NCBI GenBank assembly: GCA_002737345.1
Contig: NSIK01000010.1
Coordinates: 63,014 to 127,013, forward strand
Length of the DNA: 64,000 bases
Source: Nitrospirota bacterium
Lineage (GTDB): Bacteria; Nitrospirota; Nitrospiria; Nitrospirales; Nitrospiraceae
Direction of reading: 5' to 3'
Part shown: positions 9,545-18,398 of the stretch, one piece after another
Layout: the number at the start of each line of letters is the position of its first letter
Numbering within the stretch: the first letter of the stretch is position 1
Notes under the pieces: generated by a model
Database searches by the model: none
What the model was told of the DNA's origin: nothing
Seen by the model: only the letters and a program-made list of their open reading frames with translations
Made by a program: the position numbers and the translations under genes

Positions 9545-11554
9545 TCAGAAGAATCCCTGAACTGACAGCACCACATCGTTGTCGTGAGCGCGGTGATTGT
9601 ACTCCAGCCTCATGGCCCAATTCTGGGTCAGGGTATAGCGCGACCCAACAAACCACCGGATGTCGTCGGACTTCTCGCCCAACGCATATTTCAGATAGGT
9701 GCCGGTGGCCATCATTTTCCAACGGTCGGTGAGATCAGACAACAGCCCGGCCGTGCCACCACCGCCGATACGATGCCGTTCCTCATAGGCGCGACTGTAA
9801 TTCGCTTCCCCTTCCACAAAGGCAAAATAAACTTCCCGCTTCAACCAATGGCTTTCAACCGCAGCACCGATCCCCCCGTTGATCACGCCGTTGCTACACA
9901 AGCGGCAGGCATTATGCCGAATCGTCTGCATGCCGACATTGATCTTCCAGGAGGGGGCATGGAAGAGAGAGTCCATCGGCGACAACGACAAGGCATTCGC
10001 AAGCGTCGCCCGCTCCAACCGGAACTGATCCGCCCGGCTGTAATGCCGCAGCGACACAGAGGCCAGCTCCAGTTGTGCGTTCGGGGTATAGCCGATCTCC
10101 GGGTCGAGAAGATCCTGATAGCCGGCGCGAACCACGAATTCCTCATAACTATCATTATTGCGCCAGCCTACTCCCATCTGCGCGCGGGAAGTCTTGTGGC
10201 CCAGTTCCGGCCGTTGGGCATAGGGCGCAACGGGAAGATTCTCGGAGGGGATCCGCAATTCGCTGCGCGCAGTGAGGAGCGTTCGATTGCGCGCTTTATA
10301 CTCAGTGGCAGCCTCGTTCGTCTCACTCTTGTATCGGAGATAATCCGAGGCCACATCCAGCACAAATGCCTGGCGAAGCACTGGGAGCTGACGCCATACA
10401 TCCGATTTCGTCGCGGCCCCCTCCTGAATGATTTGCGACGTCAGCTCCTTTTCTTGCGGAGACAATCGTTCCCGTTTCCGACGGATGAGCGTGCTGCGAG
10501 AGGGCCGATAGGCAATGTCGCTGACTAGCCCCGGTTGCGCGACAAGGAGCCGCACCGTCTCGGCTGGAACGGTCCAAAGAAAAAACTGATCCATAAGATG
10601 CAGTGTCGGATCGGCATACTCGATCAAGGCCAGCAAATGGTAGGAGCAGTTCTCTTTGAAAAAGAAATAATCGAAGTACGAGTTCCCTAGTTCCCAGGCA
10701 TGCATGAGCAACCGCGTGACCTGATAGTCTGTAAAGTTCAGCCGATATTCCCAGATATCGCGGTTCTCAATGTCGCGGTATTCCTGGACCTTGAGGTAGT
10801 AGGGAATCGTCGAGAAGTAGCCGCGGTAGCCACCAAAGATGCCGCGGATCGGATAGGCCAGGCCGGAATCAGGCGGCACGTCCGCCGCATAGTTGATCGT
10901 GTAGGCCAGAATCCTCGTCTGTTCTGTTTGGCCCTTCTGGTCTACCCGAAGCAACGTATGCCCAAACATCGACGCGGGATTGTTCATGAAGGCGGAAGGG
11001 AAGATGAGCGTGATCGATTGGGCCTCAAAGTCGGCGAGCCAGCGCTCGAACCGTTCGCAGGCCATCGGTGGAAGGCGCTGCTCGTCGAAACGCAATCGAT
11101 CGCGCAACCAGGCATACCGCGCGACAAACGCACATTGGGCCGGCTGCTTCGACCGTCCAACGCGCTCATCGGAAAAAAACTGCGTCAACGTCGCATTGAG
11201 CTCCGCCTGCGGATCGGTCTTCCCATTCAGCGACATGAAGAATCCAGGGTCGTCCTGCTCGCTGACATAGCCCCCCCACATGCCCTGGCGATAGTGGAGC
11301 AGCAGATGCCACTCTCGCTCGCTAGCAAGCTGCGCCTGGACCGCTTGACCGATGAGTTCCGTTAAATAGAGATTGCCCGCAGCCGCCTCGGCTTGCGCCG
11401 ACGACGGATGAGCGAACAGCAGGCTGATCAGGAGAAAAAGAATATGCACGCAGCAGGTCAAAAAGACGCAGGGACTCGACCGTGCGGTCGAAGCCCTGGA
11501 CTGATAATTAACGAGTGGAAACTTGAGCAAGGACTGGATGCGTGGCGATTGCAC
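9545..11554 (-). CDS. DUF4105 (Lnb N-terminal periplasmic domain)-like membrane-associated protein
   Basis: FPSAFMNNPASMFGHTLLRVDQ...YYLKVQEYRDIENRDIWEYRLNFT...FFKENCSYHLLALIEYADP. Confidence 0.75.
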   Translation of the reverse strand: MQSPRIQSLLKFPLVNYQSRASTARSSPCVFLTCCVHILFLLISLLFAHPSSAQAEAAAGNLYLTELIGQAVQAQLASEREWHLLLHYRQGMWGGYVSEQDDPGFFMSLNGKTDPQAELNATLTQFFSDERVGRSKQPAQCAFVARYAWLRDRLRFDEQRLPPMACERFERWLADFEAQSITLIFPSAFMNNPASMFGHTLLRVDQKGQTEQTRILAYTINYAADVPPDSGLAYPIRGIFGGYRGYFSTIPYYLKVQEYRDIENRDIWEYRLNFTDYQVTRLLMHAWELGNSYFDYFFFKENCSYHLLALIEYADPTLHLMDQFFLWTVPAETVRLLVAQPGLVSDIAYRPSRSTLIRRKRERLSPQEKELTSQIIQEGAATKSDVWRQLPVLRQAFVLDVASDYLRYKSETNEAATEYKARNRTLLTARSELRIPSENLPVAPYAQRPELGHKTSRAQMGVGWRNNDSYEEFVVRAGYQDLLDPEIGYTPNAQLELASVSLRHYSRADQFRLERATLANALSLSPMDSLFHAPSWKINVGMQTIRHNACRLCSNGVINGGIGAAVESHWLKREVYFAFVEGEANYSRAYEERHRIGGGGTAGLLSDLTDRWKMMATGTYLKYALGEKSDDIRWFVGSRYTLTQNWAMRLEYNHRAHDNDVVLSVQGFF

Positions 11555-12014
11555 TGTTGATCGCTTTCACCATCGCAACCGGCGAAACTTCACCGGTCTT
11601 GGCCAACGAGGTATACCGTTCCTGCGTCATAGCGAAGAACTCCGCCTGATGCTCGGCCGGCACACCCATCAAGGTGGCGAGTGAGGCGAGGTGTTCGCCC
11701 TGGCCCTGCGCCATTTCCTGCGACAGGTTCTCGAAATTGAGCTCGGCGAACAGAGTCGTCTTCTGCTCGACCATGATCTTCCCGTCGTTCGTGCAGCCGG
11801 AGGTGCCGCTGCTGATTCCGAACGTGTTGCTAAACGTGACATTCGTCGTGGCCATCATCACCTGGGGCGCGATGTTCTTCTGGTGCGCATAATCGCTCCA
11901 GACGAGTTTGCCGAGACCGCAACCAGGCCCAGTGTCGGGATTGGCCGCCATGGCAATGCCTGCGTGCAGGCCAAAAAGCACCGCACCCGATAGCACGAGT
12001 ACTTGCTTCGTCAT
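11508..12014 (-). CDS. DUF3015 family secreted protein
   Basis: NPDTGPGCGLGKLVWSDYAHQKNIAPQVMMATTN...GTSGCTNDGKI...NLSQEMAQGQGEHLASLATLMGV. Confidence 0.85.
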   Translation of the reverse strand: MTKQVLVLSGAVLFGLHAGIAMAANPDTGPGCGLGKLVWSDYAHQKNIAPQVMMATTNVTFSNTFGISSGTSGCTNDGKIMVEQKTTLFAELNFENLSQEMAQGQGEHLASLATLMGVPAEHQAEFFAMTQERYTSLAKTGEVSPVAMVKAINSAIATHPVLAQVSTR

Positions 12015-12128
12015 ACGCGCTCCTCCTTGTGTGAGTAGCTAATGCCCCGTTGCCCGTAAGATGCAACGATCGGATTATAGCCGAAAATAAATTTCGTACA
12101 AAAGAAATCGCACACGGCTCGCCGTGGC

Positions 12129-13262
12129 TTACGGCGCAACGACCGGCTGGGCGCCGAGCGACGCCTGCACCTGTTTCCAGTCGAAGGTAAATGGCTCCGG
12201 GGATTTTTTCGGCAGGGCGGCCAGCTCCGCTTTCAATCGTTCAGCCCTGGCTGTGCTCATCGGATGCGTCGAGAGCCATTCCATCCGGCCTTCGTCTTTC
12301 TCCGAGAGCCGCTCGAAAAACTTGATCATGCCGGAGGGATCGATCTTCGCCCGCTGAAGCAATTGCAATCCGGTCACATCGGCCTCGGTCTCCTGCTCCC
12401 GTCCGAACTTCAGCGTGAGCAGTTCGACGCTGAGCTGTTTCATCATCCCGACGAGGCCCTGTTGATCGCCCAGCACAATGGTCACCACCGTCAGCAACCC
12501 GAGACTTTTCACGATCCGTTCAAGCCCATGCCGCCGCAACACATGGTTGAGTTCGTGGCTCATCACACCCGCCACTTCTTCGCCGCTGTCGGCTTTTTTC
12601 ATGAGCCCGGTGAACACCACCACATGCCCGCCTGGCAGCGCGAACGCATTGATGACGTCACTCTTCACCACTGTTACTTCAAATTTGTAGGGATTGTTCG
12701 GAATCTGCTCGGTCAGCCGTTGCGTCATTTCTCCTAGCGCGGCCACCGCCGGCCCCTCTTTGATCACTTCCTGCTGAGCCAGAAAGTCCCGATAGGCCGA
12801 CTCCCCCAGTTTTTGTTCCCACTCCACCGGAATCCGGCTCACGGCAATCTGAACCAGCAGATCTGAGCCGAACCAGAGACCCAACACCGTCGAGAGGAAC
12901 ATCCCCAGGGCCAGGCCCCACACGAGTCGGCGACGTTGACGCACCTGACGCACCAACTCGGCAGCCTGAGCAAAATGAAGGCTCAGATCGTCGGGAGCCG
13001 TTTGGCGAAAGGCTCGAATCGCGTCCTGGTCTTTGAGATACAGAGTCTGCTCCCCCTGCACGCCAGTCCATTTCACCACCAGATGGTCATGATCAAGTCC
13101 ACCTGCCGACACGCTGAGCGCAGCAAACGGCACAACCTCTCGATCGCCACCGCCCCCCGTGAATTCAAAAATGATCGTCAGCCCTGCCGCATCCACCTGC
13201 ACAAAACACGGCGCCCCGCTGGCTGGATGGTTATGACCGAAACAAAGGGCGTTGGAACTCAT
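12129..13262 (-). CDS. M48 family metallopeptidase
   Basis: VMSHELNHVLRRHGLER HExxH motif; EQETEADVTGLQLL; THPMSTARAERL. Confidence 0.88.
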   Translation of the reverse strand: MSSNALCFGHNHPASGAPCFVQVDAAGLTIIFEFTGGGGDREVVPFAALSVSAGGLDHDHLVVKWTGVQGEQTLYLKDQDAIRAFRQTAPDDLSLHFAQAAELVRQVRQRRRLVWGLALGMFLSTVLGLWFGSDLLVQIAVSRIPVEWEQKLGESAYRDFLAQQEVIKEGPAVAALGEMTQRLTEQIPNNPYKFEVTVVKSDVINAFALPGGHVVVFTGLMKKADSGEEVAGVMSHELNHVLRRHGLERIVKSLGLLTVVTIVLGDQQGLVGMMKQLSVELLTLKFGREQETEADVTGLQLLQRAKIDPSGMIKFFERLSEKDEGRMEWLSTHPMSTARAERLKAELAALPKKSPEPFTFDWKQVQASLGAQPVVAP

Positions 13263-13389
13263 AGCGGGATATCCGAGGTGGAGGAATAACGGGGTAACGC
13301 TGTCTGTACTTTATCACTCATGCGTCTAATCCTCTATCCCCTTAGCCCCACTACCCCGCTCTCCATGTTCGTTTCCAAGTAACGGCTGC

Positions 13390-13507
13390 CCAAAATGACC
13401 GCGAACGAGGCTGCCGACGAGCAGAAATCGGAAGCGTACTCTTGCGGTACGTTGAGGATTTCCTGCGAGGTGAGAACGAAGTTGGGGGCCATTTTCAGCA
13501 GCGGTTA
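13390..13507 (-). repeat. Stop-codon-abutting dispersed repeat copy
   Basis: Reverse strand TAACCGCTGCTGAAAATGGCCCCCAACTTCGTTCTCACCTCGCAGGAAATCCTCAACGTACCG; related copies at 39.8 and 52.8 kb. Confidence 0.7.
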
Positions 13508-14188
13508 CTCGCTGACGGGAATGAATTGTCTGATCCACGCTCCGAAACTGCCAGGATTCCTACTTTGAATGTACACAAGTCCCGGCCCACGGAACCGGCA
13601 GACAAATCCTTCGCCTGAGGTCACACTGGCAATCCAGCCGGAGGTAGCTTTTTCGATGTTATAGGACGTCGTGGAGGACCAGGCCACCAGGTGGCTGTTG
13701 TCCACGATATATTCCTGATCCGGCTTCAACTCGATCTTGTGAATGGCCCCGAAGCTGTTCAGCACGAGTGTTCCTTTTCCGCTCATCTTCAAGATAAAGA
13801 AACCCTCTCCACTCAACAGTCCACGGCTCAGGCTCTGCATTTTGCTTTCGATGACGATCCCGTCGGCGCCAGCCAGGAAACCGTCTTTTTGGACCATGTA
13901 CTCGTTCACACCATCGAGTTCCAGGATAACGATTTCGCCTGGCACCGTCGGGGCCAGTAACGCTTCGCCCGGCCCCCGACTGGCTCGCAGGGTCTGAAAG
14001 AAAAATTTTTCTCCCGTCAAGAACTTTCGCGACAAGGCGCCGAGAAAGCCTCCTTCCATCTTGCTTTCGATATCGATGGTCGGGGAGCAGGCCACCATCG
14101 CGCCTGACTCAGCCTTGATATGTTCGCCCGCCGTCAATTCCACTCGCACCATCGGAAAGGCCCCTGGATATAAGATCTCGCTTTTCAT
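13505..14188 (-). CDS. TIGR00266/AIM24 family protein
   Basis: VELTAGEHIKAESGAMVACSPTIDIESKMEGGFLGALSRKFLTGEKFFFQT. Confidence 0.85.
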   Translation of the reverse strand: MKSEILYPGAFPMVRVELTAGEHIKAESGAMVACSPTIDIESKMEGGFLGALSRKFLTGEKFFFQTLRASRGPGEALLAPTVPGEIVILELDGVNEYMVQKDGFLAGADGIVIESKMQSLSRGLLSGEGFFILKMSGKGTLVLNSFGAIHKIELKPDQEYIVDNSHLVAWSSTTSYNIEKATSGWIASVTSGEGFVCRFRGPGLVYIQSRNPGSFGAWIRQFIPVSE

Positions 14189-14364
14189 CTTTTTGTCTCT
14201 CCCTCACGTATGAAATTTCAAGAACGGGTGTCCGTTCACTGCGCCAAGGATTCTGTGGAATACCACCGGTAGAGTCAAGCAGCAGAGGGCGGCGACATAC
14301 TGGAAGTCGACCAGCTAAGCCGCGTCCCTTCGGATGAAGCGGTCACTCCGGCAGGGGCTACTGT

Positions 14365-14667
14365 CTAAGTGATTGTTCTGGAAAACGAGGTATGGGGTGC
14401 GTGCACGGCCGAACTCAGAACGTTTTTAGAAGGGAACCCCGACTTCACATTCAATGAAATGTTCGCGGCCTTCATTCCACCATAACTACCGCTGGGAGCG
14501 TAGCTGCCCCATGTCTTCGCTGGACGCTCTTGGCCTACTGCGGGTTCAATTAACACAATAAACAAGAGCACGCGCGCTCCGGTCTGCACCCTGGCCATCG
14601 CCGTGGCAATGGCTAGCGTCGTTTTGCCGGTGCCGCTCTTTTGATGGACGAAGGCAATCGTCCGCAT
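14365..14667 (-). pseudogene. ParA-family ATPase N-terminal remnant
   Basis: MRTIAFVHQKSGTGKTTLAIATAMARVQTGARVLL then unrelated residues; deviant Walker A only. Confidence 0.65.
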
Positions 14668-14675
14668 GCGGCCAC

Positions 14676-16013
14676 CTAGGCTTCGGCTGGCCGCTGATAG
14701 ACGACCTGCCCGCCGACCACCGTCATCGCCACCTGTCCGCGTAGACGCCATCCGGCGAACGGCGTGTTCCGCCCCTTCGAGTGAAACTGATCGGGATCGA
14801 CGACCCACTCTCGATCCCGATCCACCAGCACCAGGTCTGCGGCGGCCCCGACGTTCAGAGAACCGCCCGGCAACCCGAAAATCTGCGCCGGCCCGCTCGT
14901 CATACACCGCACGGCTCTCTCCAAAGACAACACTCCCTCCTCGACCAGCCGCAACGTCAACGCCAGCGCCGTCTCCAGTCCGACAATCCCGAACGGGGCG
15001 CGATCCATGCCCCAGGCCTTTTCGTATTCGGCATGGGGCGCGTGGTCGGTCGCCATGGCATCGATGGTGCCGTCACGCAGTCCCTCACGCACAGCCTCCA
15101 CGTCAGCGCGTTGGCGAAGCGGCGGATTCATTTTGGCCAATGTGCCCCATTCCCGAACCGCCTCGTCTGTCAGGAAGACATGATGCGGACAGGCTTCGGC
15201 GGTGACATGCACACCCTCCATCTTACCTTGGCGAACGGCCTGGACGGCCTTCGCCGTACTGATATGCGCCACATGGAGATGGCATCCAGTTTCCCTGGCT
15301 AGCGCGAGGTCTCGTTCGACCATGCGCGATTCCGCCTTCGCCGGCATCCCCGGCACACCCAACGAACGGGCGACTGGCCCCTCGTTCATACAGCCACAGC
15401 CGGACAACGAGAGGTCTTCGCAATGGTTGATGATCGGGAGCGCTGCCTCAAATGCCCGCTCCATCGCATCCCGCATGACCTCGTCCTTCATGACCGGTCG
15501 TCCGTCATCGGAGGCAGCGACACAGCCGGCCTGCTTCAGGGCCGCCAGGTCGGCCACCTCCTTTCCTAGAGATCCCTTCGTGATAGCGCCAATGGGATAG
15601 ACGCGTGCCGCGCCGGCCGCCCGAGCCTTTTCCAGCACCAACCTCGTGACGGATGGCGCATCGTTCACTGGCTTGGTGTTCGGCATGCAACAGATACCAG
15701 TGAACCCGCCCGCGACCGCGGCCGCCGCGCCCGTGGCAATCGTTTCTTTATATTCGAATCCCGGTTCACGAAGATGCACATGCAGGTCGATCAACCCCGG
15801 AAGAATGAGTAGCCCCGCGGCATCGATGCAGACCGCACCGTCCGGCGATTGAGCGTCAGGCGAAACTACGGCCTGGATCACACCCTGCCGAATCCAGATA
15901 TTGGCCTCACCGTTCCAGCGTCCCGCATCGAGGACCCAACCGCCTGCGATGACCAGAGTGGGCAGTTCATCTCGATAGACCTGTCGGTTGATTTTTTTGT
16001 CGAAGCGGTTCAC
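14676..16013 (-). CDS. pyrC: Dihydroorotase (class I type)
   Basis: GLIDLHVHLREPGFEYKET...MPNTKPVND...NHCED...VAHISTAKAV...ATDHAPH. Confidence 0.9.
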   Translation of the reverse strand: MNRFDKKINRQVYRDELPTLVIAGGWVLDAGRWNGEANIWIRQGVIQAVVSPDAQSPDGAVCIDAAGLLILPGLIDLHVHLREPGFEYKETIATGAAAAVAGGFTGICCMPNTKPVNDAPSVTRLVLEKARAAGAARVYPIGAITKGSLGKEVADLAALKQAGCVAASDDGRPVMKDEVMRDAMERAFEAALPIINHCEDLSLSGCGCMNEGPVARSLGVPGMPAKAESRMVERDLALARETGCHLHVAHISTAKAVQAVRQGKMEGVHVTAEACPHHVFLTDEAVREWGTLAKMNPPLRQRADVEAVREGLRDGTIDAMATDHAPHAEYEKAWGMDRAPFGIVGLETALALTLRLVEEGVLSLERAVRCMTSGPAQIFGLPGGSLNVGAAADLVLVDRDREWVVDPDQFHSKGRNTPFAGWRLRGQVAMTVVGGQVVYQRPAEA

Positions 16014-16063
16014 AGTGATAATCCGGTCAGTCTCTCGTTCGCCTTACCCAAAGGAGGAATTCG

Positions 16064-16411
16064 ATGAGCGCCCATACTACTCATGACCATCACCCGCACC
16101 ATCACACGCCAGGCTGCGGCCACCAGGCGGTGACGCATGAGGGTCATACCGACTACTTGCACGACGGTCATCTCCACCATATCCATGGCGACCACATCGA
16201 CGAGCATGCGCTCGCCATTTCCAGCGACAATCCAGCGGCTTGTACGCCCACGCATGCCTGCAACGGACACGAGGCCGGGCACCGCCATAGCGCGAACTGC
16301 GGGCACCAAGCTATTCCGCATGGCGATCATGTGGACTATGTGGTCGGCGGGCACCTGCACTTTGCCCATGGTTCGCACTGCGACGATCATGGGGCCGTGC
16401 GGCTCGCGTAA
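16064..16411 (+). CDS. His-rich putative metal-binding protein with internal duplication
   Basis: Two CGHQA(V/I)xHxxHxDYxxxGHLHxxHGxHxDxH units; strong SD (aaaggaggaattcg). Confidence 0.8.
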   Translation: MSAHTTHDHHPHHHTPGCGHQAVTHEGHTDYLHDGHLHHIHGDHIDEHALAISSDNPAACTPTHACNGHEAGHRHSANCGHQAIPHGDHVDYVVGGHLHFAHGSHCDDHGAVRLA

Positions 16412-16414
16412 TTG

Positions 16415-17002
16415 TCACACCTGCTTGATGGGCTTGGGCAAGGGTGTCCACCCTTGCCCAAGACTCCGGCAGAGCTGCTCCATAAAGCCGGCCACCTCAG
16501 CCGTCCGCATCTGATCCTCCGGAATCGCCACCGCCACAAACACCCCCTCGTGCAACGCAAAGAGCCCATGCGCAATCCGATGATGGGCCACCACGCCCAC
16601 GCCGAACGCCTGCGAAAAAGCCTGACGACTGCCCGGATCGGCGCAACAAAGGGAATAGCCCGGCGTCTCCACATCGGGATGAAACCGGTCGACCTCCAGC
16701 CAATGGTCCGCGTGATCGGAAGAAATGTGTACTAGCCGTGCCGACGGCACCCGCTCCTTCGCCTGGGCTTCTAGATCCACGATTTGCGTGATGCAGGCAT
16801 GCTTCTGAATGTTGGGGAGCGTTGAGACGATGACCAAGCCCCGCAACAGCTCGGTCGCCGACAGTGGACTCTCGGCATGACGCGCAGCGGGAATGCTGAA
16901 CGAGGCGTCCAGTCGCTCGCCGACCTGCGGCATCACCCCCTCAAGCTGGATTGTTTCTGAGCCAAGTTTGGCTAGGCGAATTTCTTCTGTCTGTCGAGTC
17001 AT
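16415..17002 (-). CDS. Thioredoxin-fold thiol peroxidase (Tpx)-like protein
   Basis: VGERLDASFSIP...VIVSTLPNIQKHACITQIVDLEAQ...ARLVHISSDHADHWLEVDRFH. Confidence 0.6.
   Translation of the reverse strand: MTRQTEEIRLAKLGSETIQLEGVMPQVGERLDASFSIPAARHAESPLSATELLRGLVIVSTLPNIQKHACITQIVDLEAQAKERVPSARLVHISSDHADHWLEVDRFHPDVETPGYSLCCADPGSRQAFSQAFGVGVVAHHRIAHGLFALHEGVFVAVAIPEDQMRTAEVAGFMEQLCRSLGQGWTPLPKPIKQV
16433..16462. terminator. Perfect 14-bp-arm hairpin between convergent genes
   Basis: CTTGGGCAAGGGTG-tc-CACCCTTGCCCAAG. Confidence 0.5.
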
Positions 17003-17088
17003 AATCCGTGGCCCCCGGTGATCGAGATCGTTCTTGTTCTGCTCACTCACCATCGCACCAAGTCTGGCGTTCGCATGCGGGTAGTGGG

Positions 17089-17445
17089 TCAGTTTGAAAA
17101 TTGTAACTCTCGGGATGTGGCGCGAATGACGGCGATGGCGGACCGACCGAACAGGGCGGCGAGCAAGATGCCGATGACACTGTCAGGCCAGGGAGAGCCC
17201 GTGAAATACAAGGCGATGGCGCCGACCAACACGCCTACATTGCCGACGATATCGTTTCGTGAGCAAACCCATGCTGACCTCATATTGATATCGTCCTCCC
17301 ACCGTTTCCAGAGAAGCATGAGACAGAGAACATTCGCGGCCAACCCCTGCCACCCCTCGTCCCCTCTGCAATCCCCTGACGAGGCCGTAGACTCAGGAGT
17401 GCATCCTACTCGGTCACGCAGCATTCGTCGGATGTGCCTCCTCAC
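17089..17445 (-). pseudogene. Cation diffusion facilitator (CDF) transporter fragment
   Basis: WEDDINMRSAWVCSRNDIVGNVGVLVGAIALYFTGSPWPDSVIGILLAALFGRSAIAVIRATSREL matches the CDF mid-region; N-terminal TMs missing. Confidence 0.75.
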
Positions 17446-17454
17446 AGAGGATCT

Positions 17455-18243
17455 CTACCTCGGCATCATTTCAAGCAAGGCGATGGTCACCATGCCGCCG
17501 ACCATTGTGACGAATTGCCATACCCCACTCGCGGCTCCCACCCGCCCATGTAAGCTCGGCACCAGATCAGCCAACCCGATATACAGAAAACTGGCTGCCG
17601 CGACACCCAAGGCATAGGGGACGATCGACTCCGCATAGCCCAGCCCGGCAAACGCTACGAGCGCGCCGACGACCGTGGCGAGACCTGAGAGGGTATTCCA
17701 GAGAAAGGCTCGCCATCGGGAGAACCCGCTTGACAAGAGAATCGAAAAATCACTGATCTCTTGGGGCACTTCATGGCCCAAAACTGCGAGAGCCGCAACA
17801 AAGCCGAGACTCGGGGAGGCCACGCAGGCTGCGCCAATAGCAATCCCGTCGCCAAAGTTGTGCACCGCGTCACCGATGAGAATGAGCGTGCCGGTTTTTG
17901 GGGGAAGGATATGCACGTGGCTTGGTGCATGCTCATGGCTGTCATTCCCGTGAGCGTGCCGCCAGATCACCATCCACTCCAGCAAGAAGAACAAGACTAG
18001 CCCAGCCAGAATGGCGATTCCGACATCATGAGCGCTCGCCCGCTCCATAGCCGCCGGGATCAGGCCGATTATGGCAGCTGCCAGCATGGCCCCGGTGGCA
18101 TAGCTCAGAAGGTAGGGCATCCACTGTTGCCGGATGGAATCAGGAATAAATAACACGACTGCCGCTGGTAACAGGGCGCCGACACTGCCCAACAGGCCCA
18201 TCATGATCACGAGCCACCAGGTCGATTCGGTTGGCAGACTCAT
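17455..18243 (-). CDS. ZIP family metal transporter
   Basis: HNFGDGIAIGAA and HEVPQEISDF ZIP signatures; His-rich loop HAHGNDSHEHAPSHVH; start overlaps upstream stop (ATGA). Confidence 0.9.
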   Translation of the reverse strand: MSLPTESTWWLVIMMGLLGSVGALLPAAVVLFIPDSIRQQWMPYLLSYATGAMLAAAIIGLIPAAMERASAHDVGIAILAGLVLFFLLEWMVIWRHAHGNDSHEHAPSHVHILPPKTGTLILIGDAVHNFGDGIAIGAACVASPSLGFVAALAVLGHEVPQEISDFSILLSSGFSRWRAFLWNTLSGLATVVGALVAFAGLGYAESIVPYALGVAAASFLYIGLADLVPSLHGRVGAASGVWQFVTMVGGMVTIALLEMMPR

Positions 18244-18398
18244 AGAGCGCGCTTTTTCTCCCCATAGCCGGCGTATCGTTGCTCGCAGGGAGCGAGCTGA
18301 GTGCCGCCCAAAAAACGCGACCAGTCGCCGTGATCGGATACATCGACCAGCGTCGCCCTGCTCCCAGCCAATGGCTGTATCGTTCCGTTGCCTTGCAT
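18240..18398 (-). CDS. 52-aa small protein in the CobW/ZIP operon
   Basis: MQGNGTIQPLAGSRATLVDVSDHGDWSRFLGGTQLAPCEQRYAGYGEKKRAL; start overlaps cobW stop (TGATG), stop overlaps ZIP start (ATGA). Confidence 0.65.
   Translation of the reverse strand: MQGNGTIQPLAGSRATLVDVSDHGDWSRFLGGTQLAPCEQRYAGYGEKKRAL

Noticed and set aside
9584-10528. 314-aa plus-strand ORF opposite the DUF4105-like gene
   Set aside because: Shadow ORF without domain-like sequence
14370-14486. Plus-strand GTG ORF VIVLENEVWGACTAELRTFLEGNPDFTFNEMFAAFIPP
   Set aside because: Protein-like appearance but only 38 codons, overlaps the ParA remnant region, and no family recognised; not enough to call
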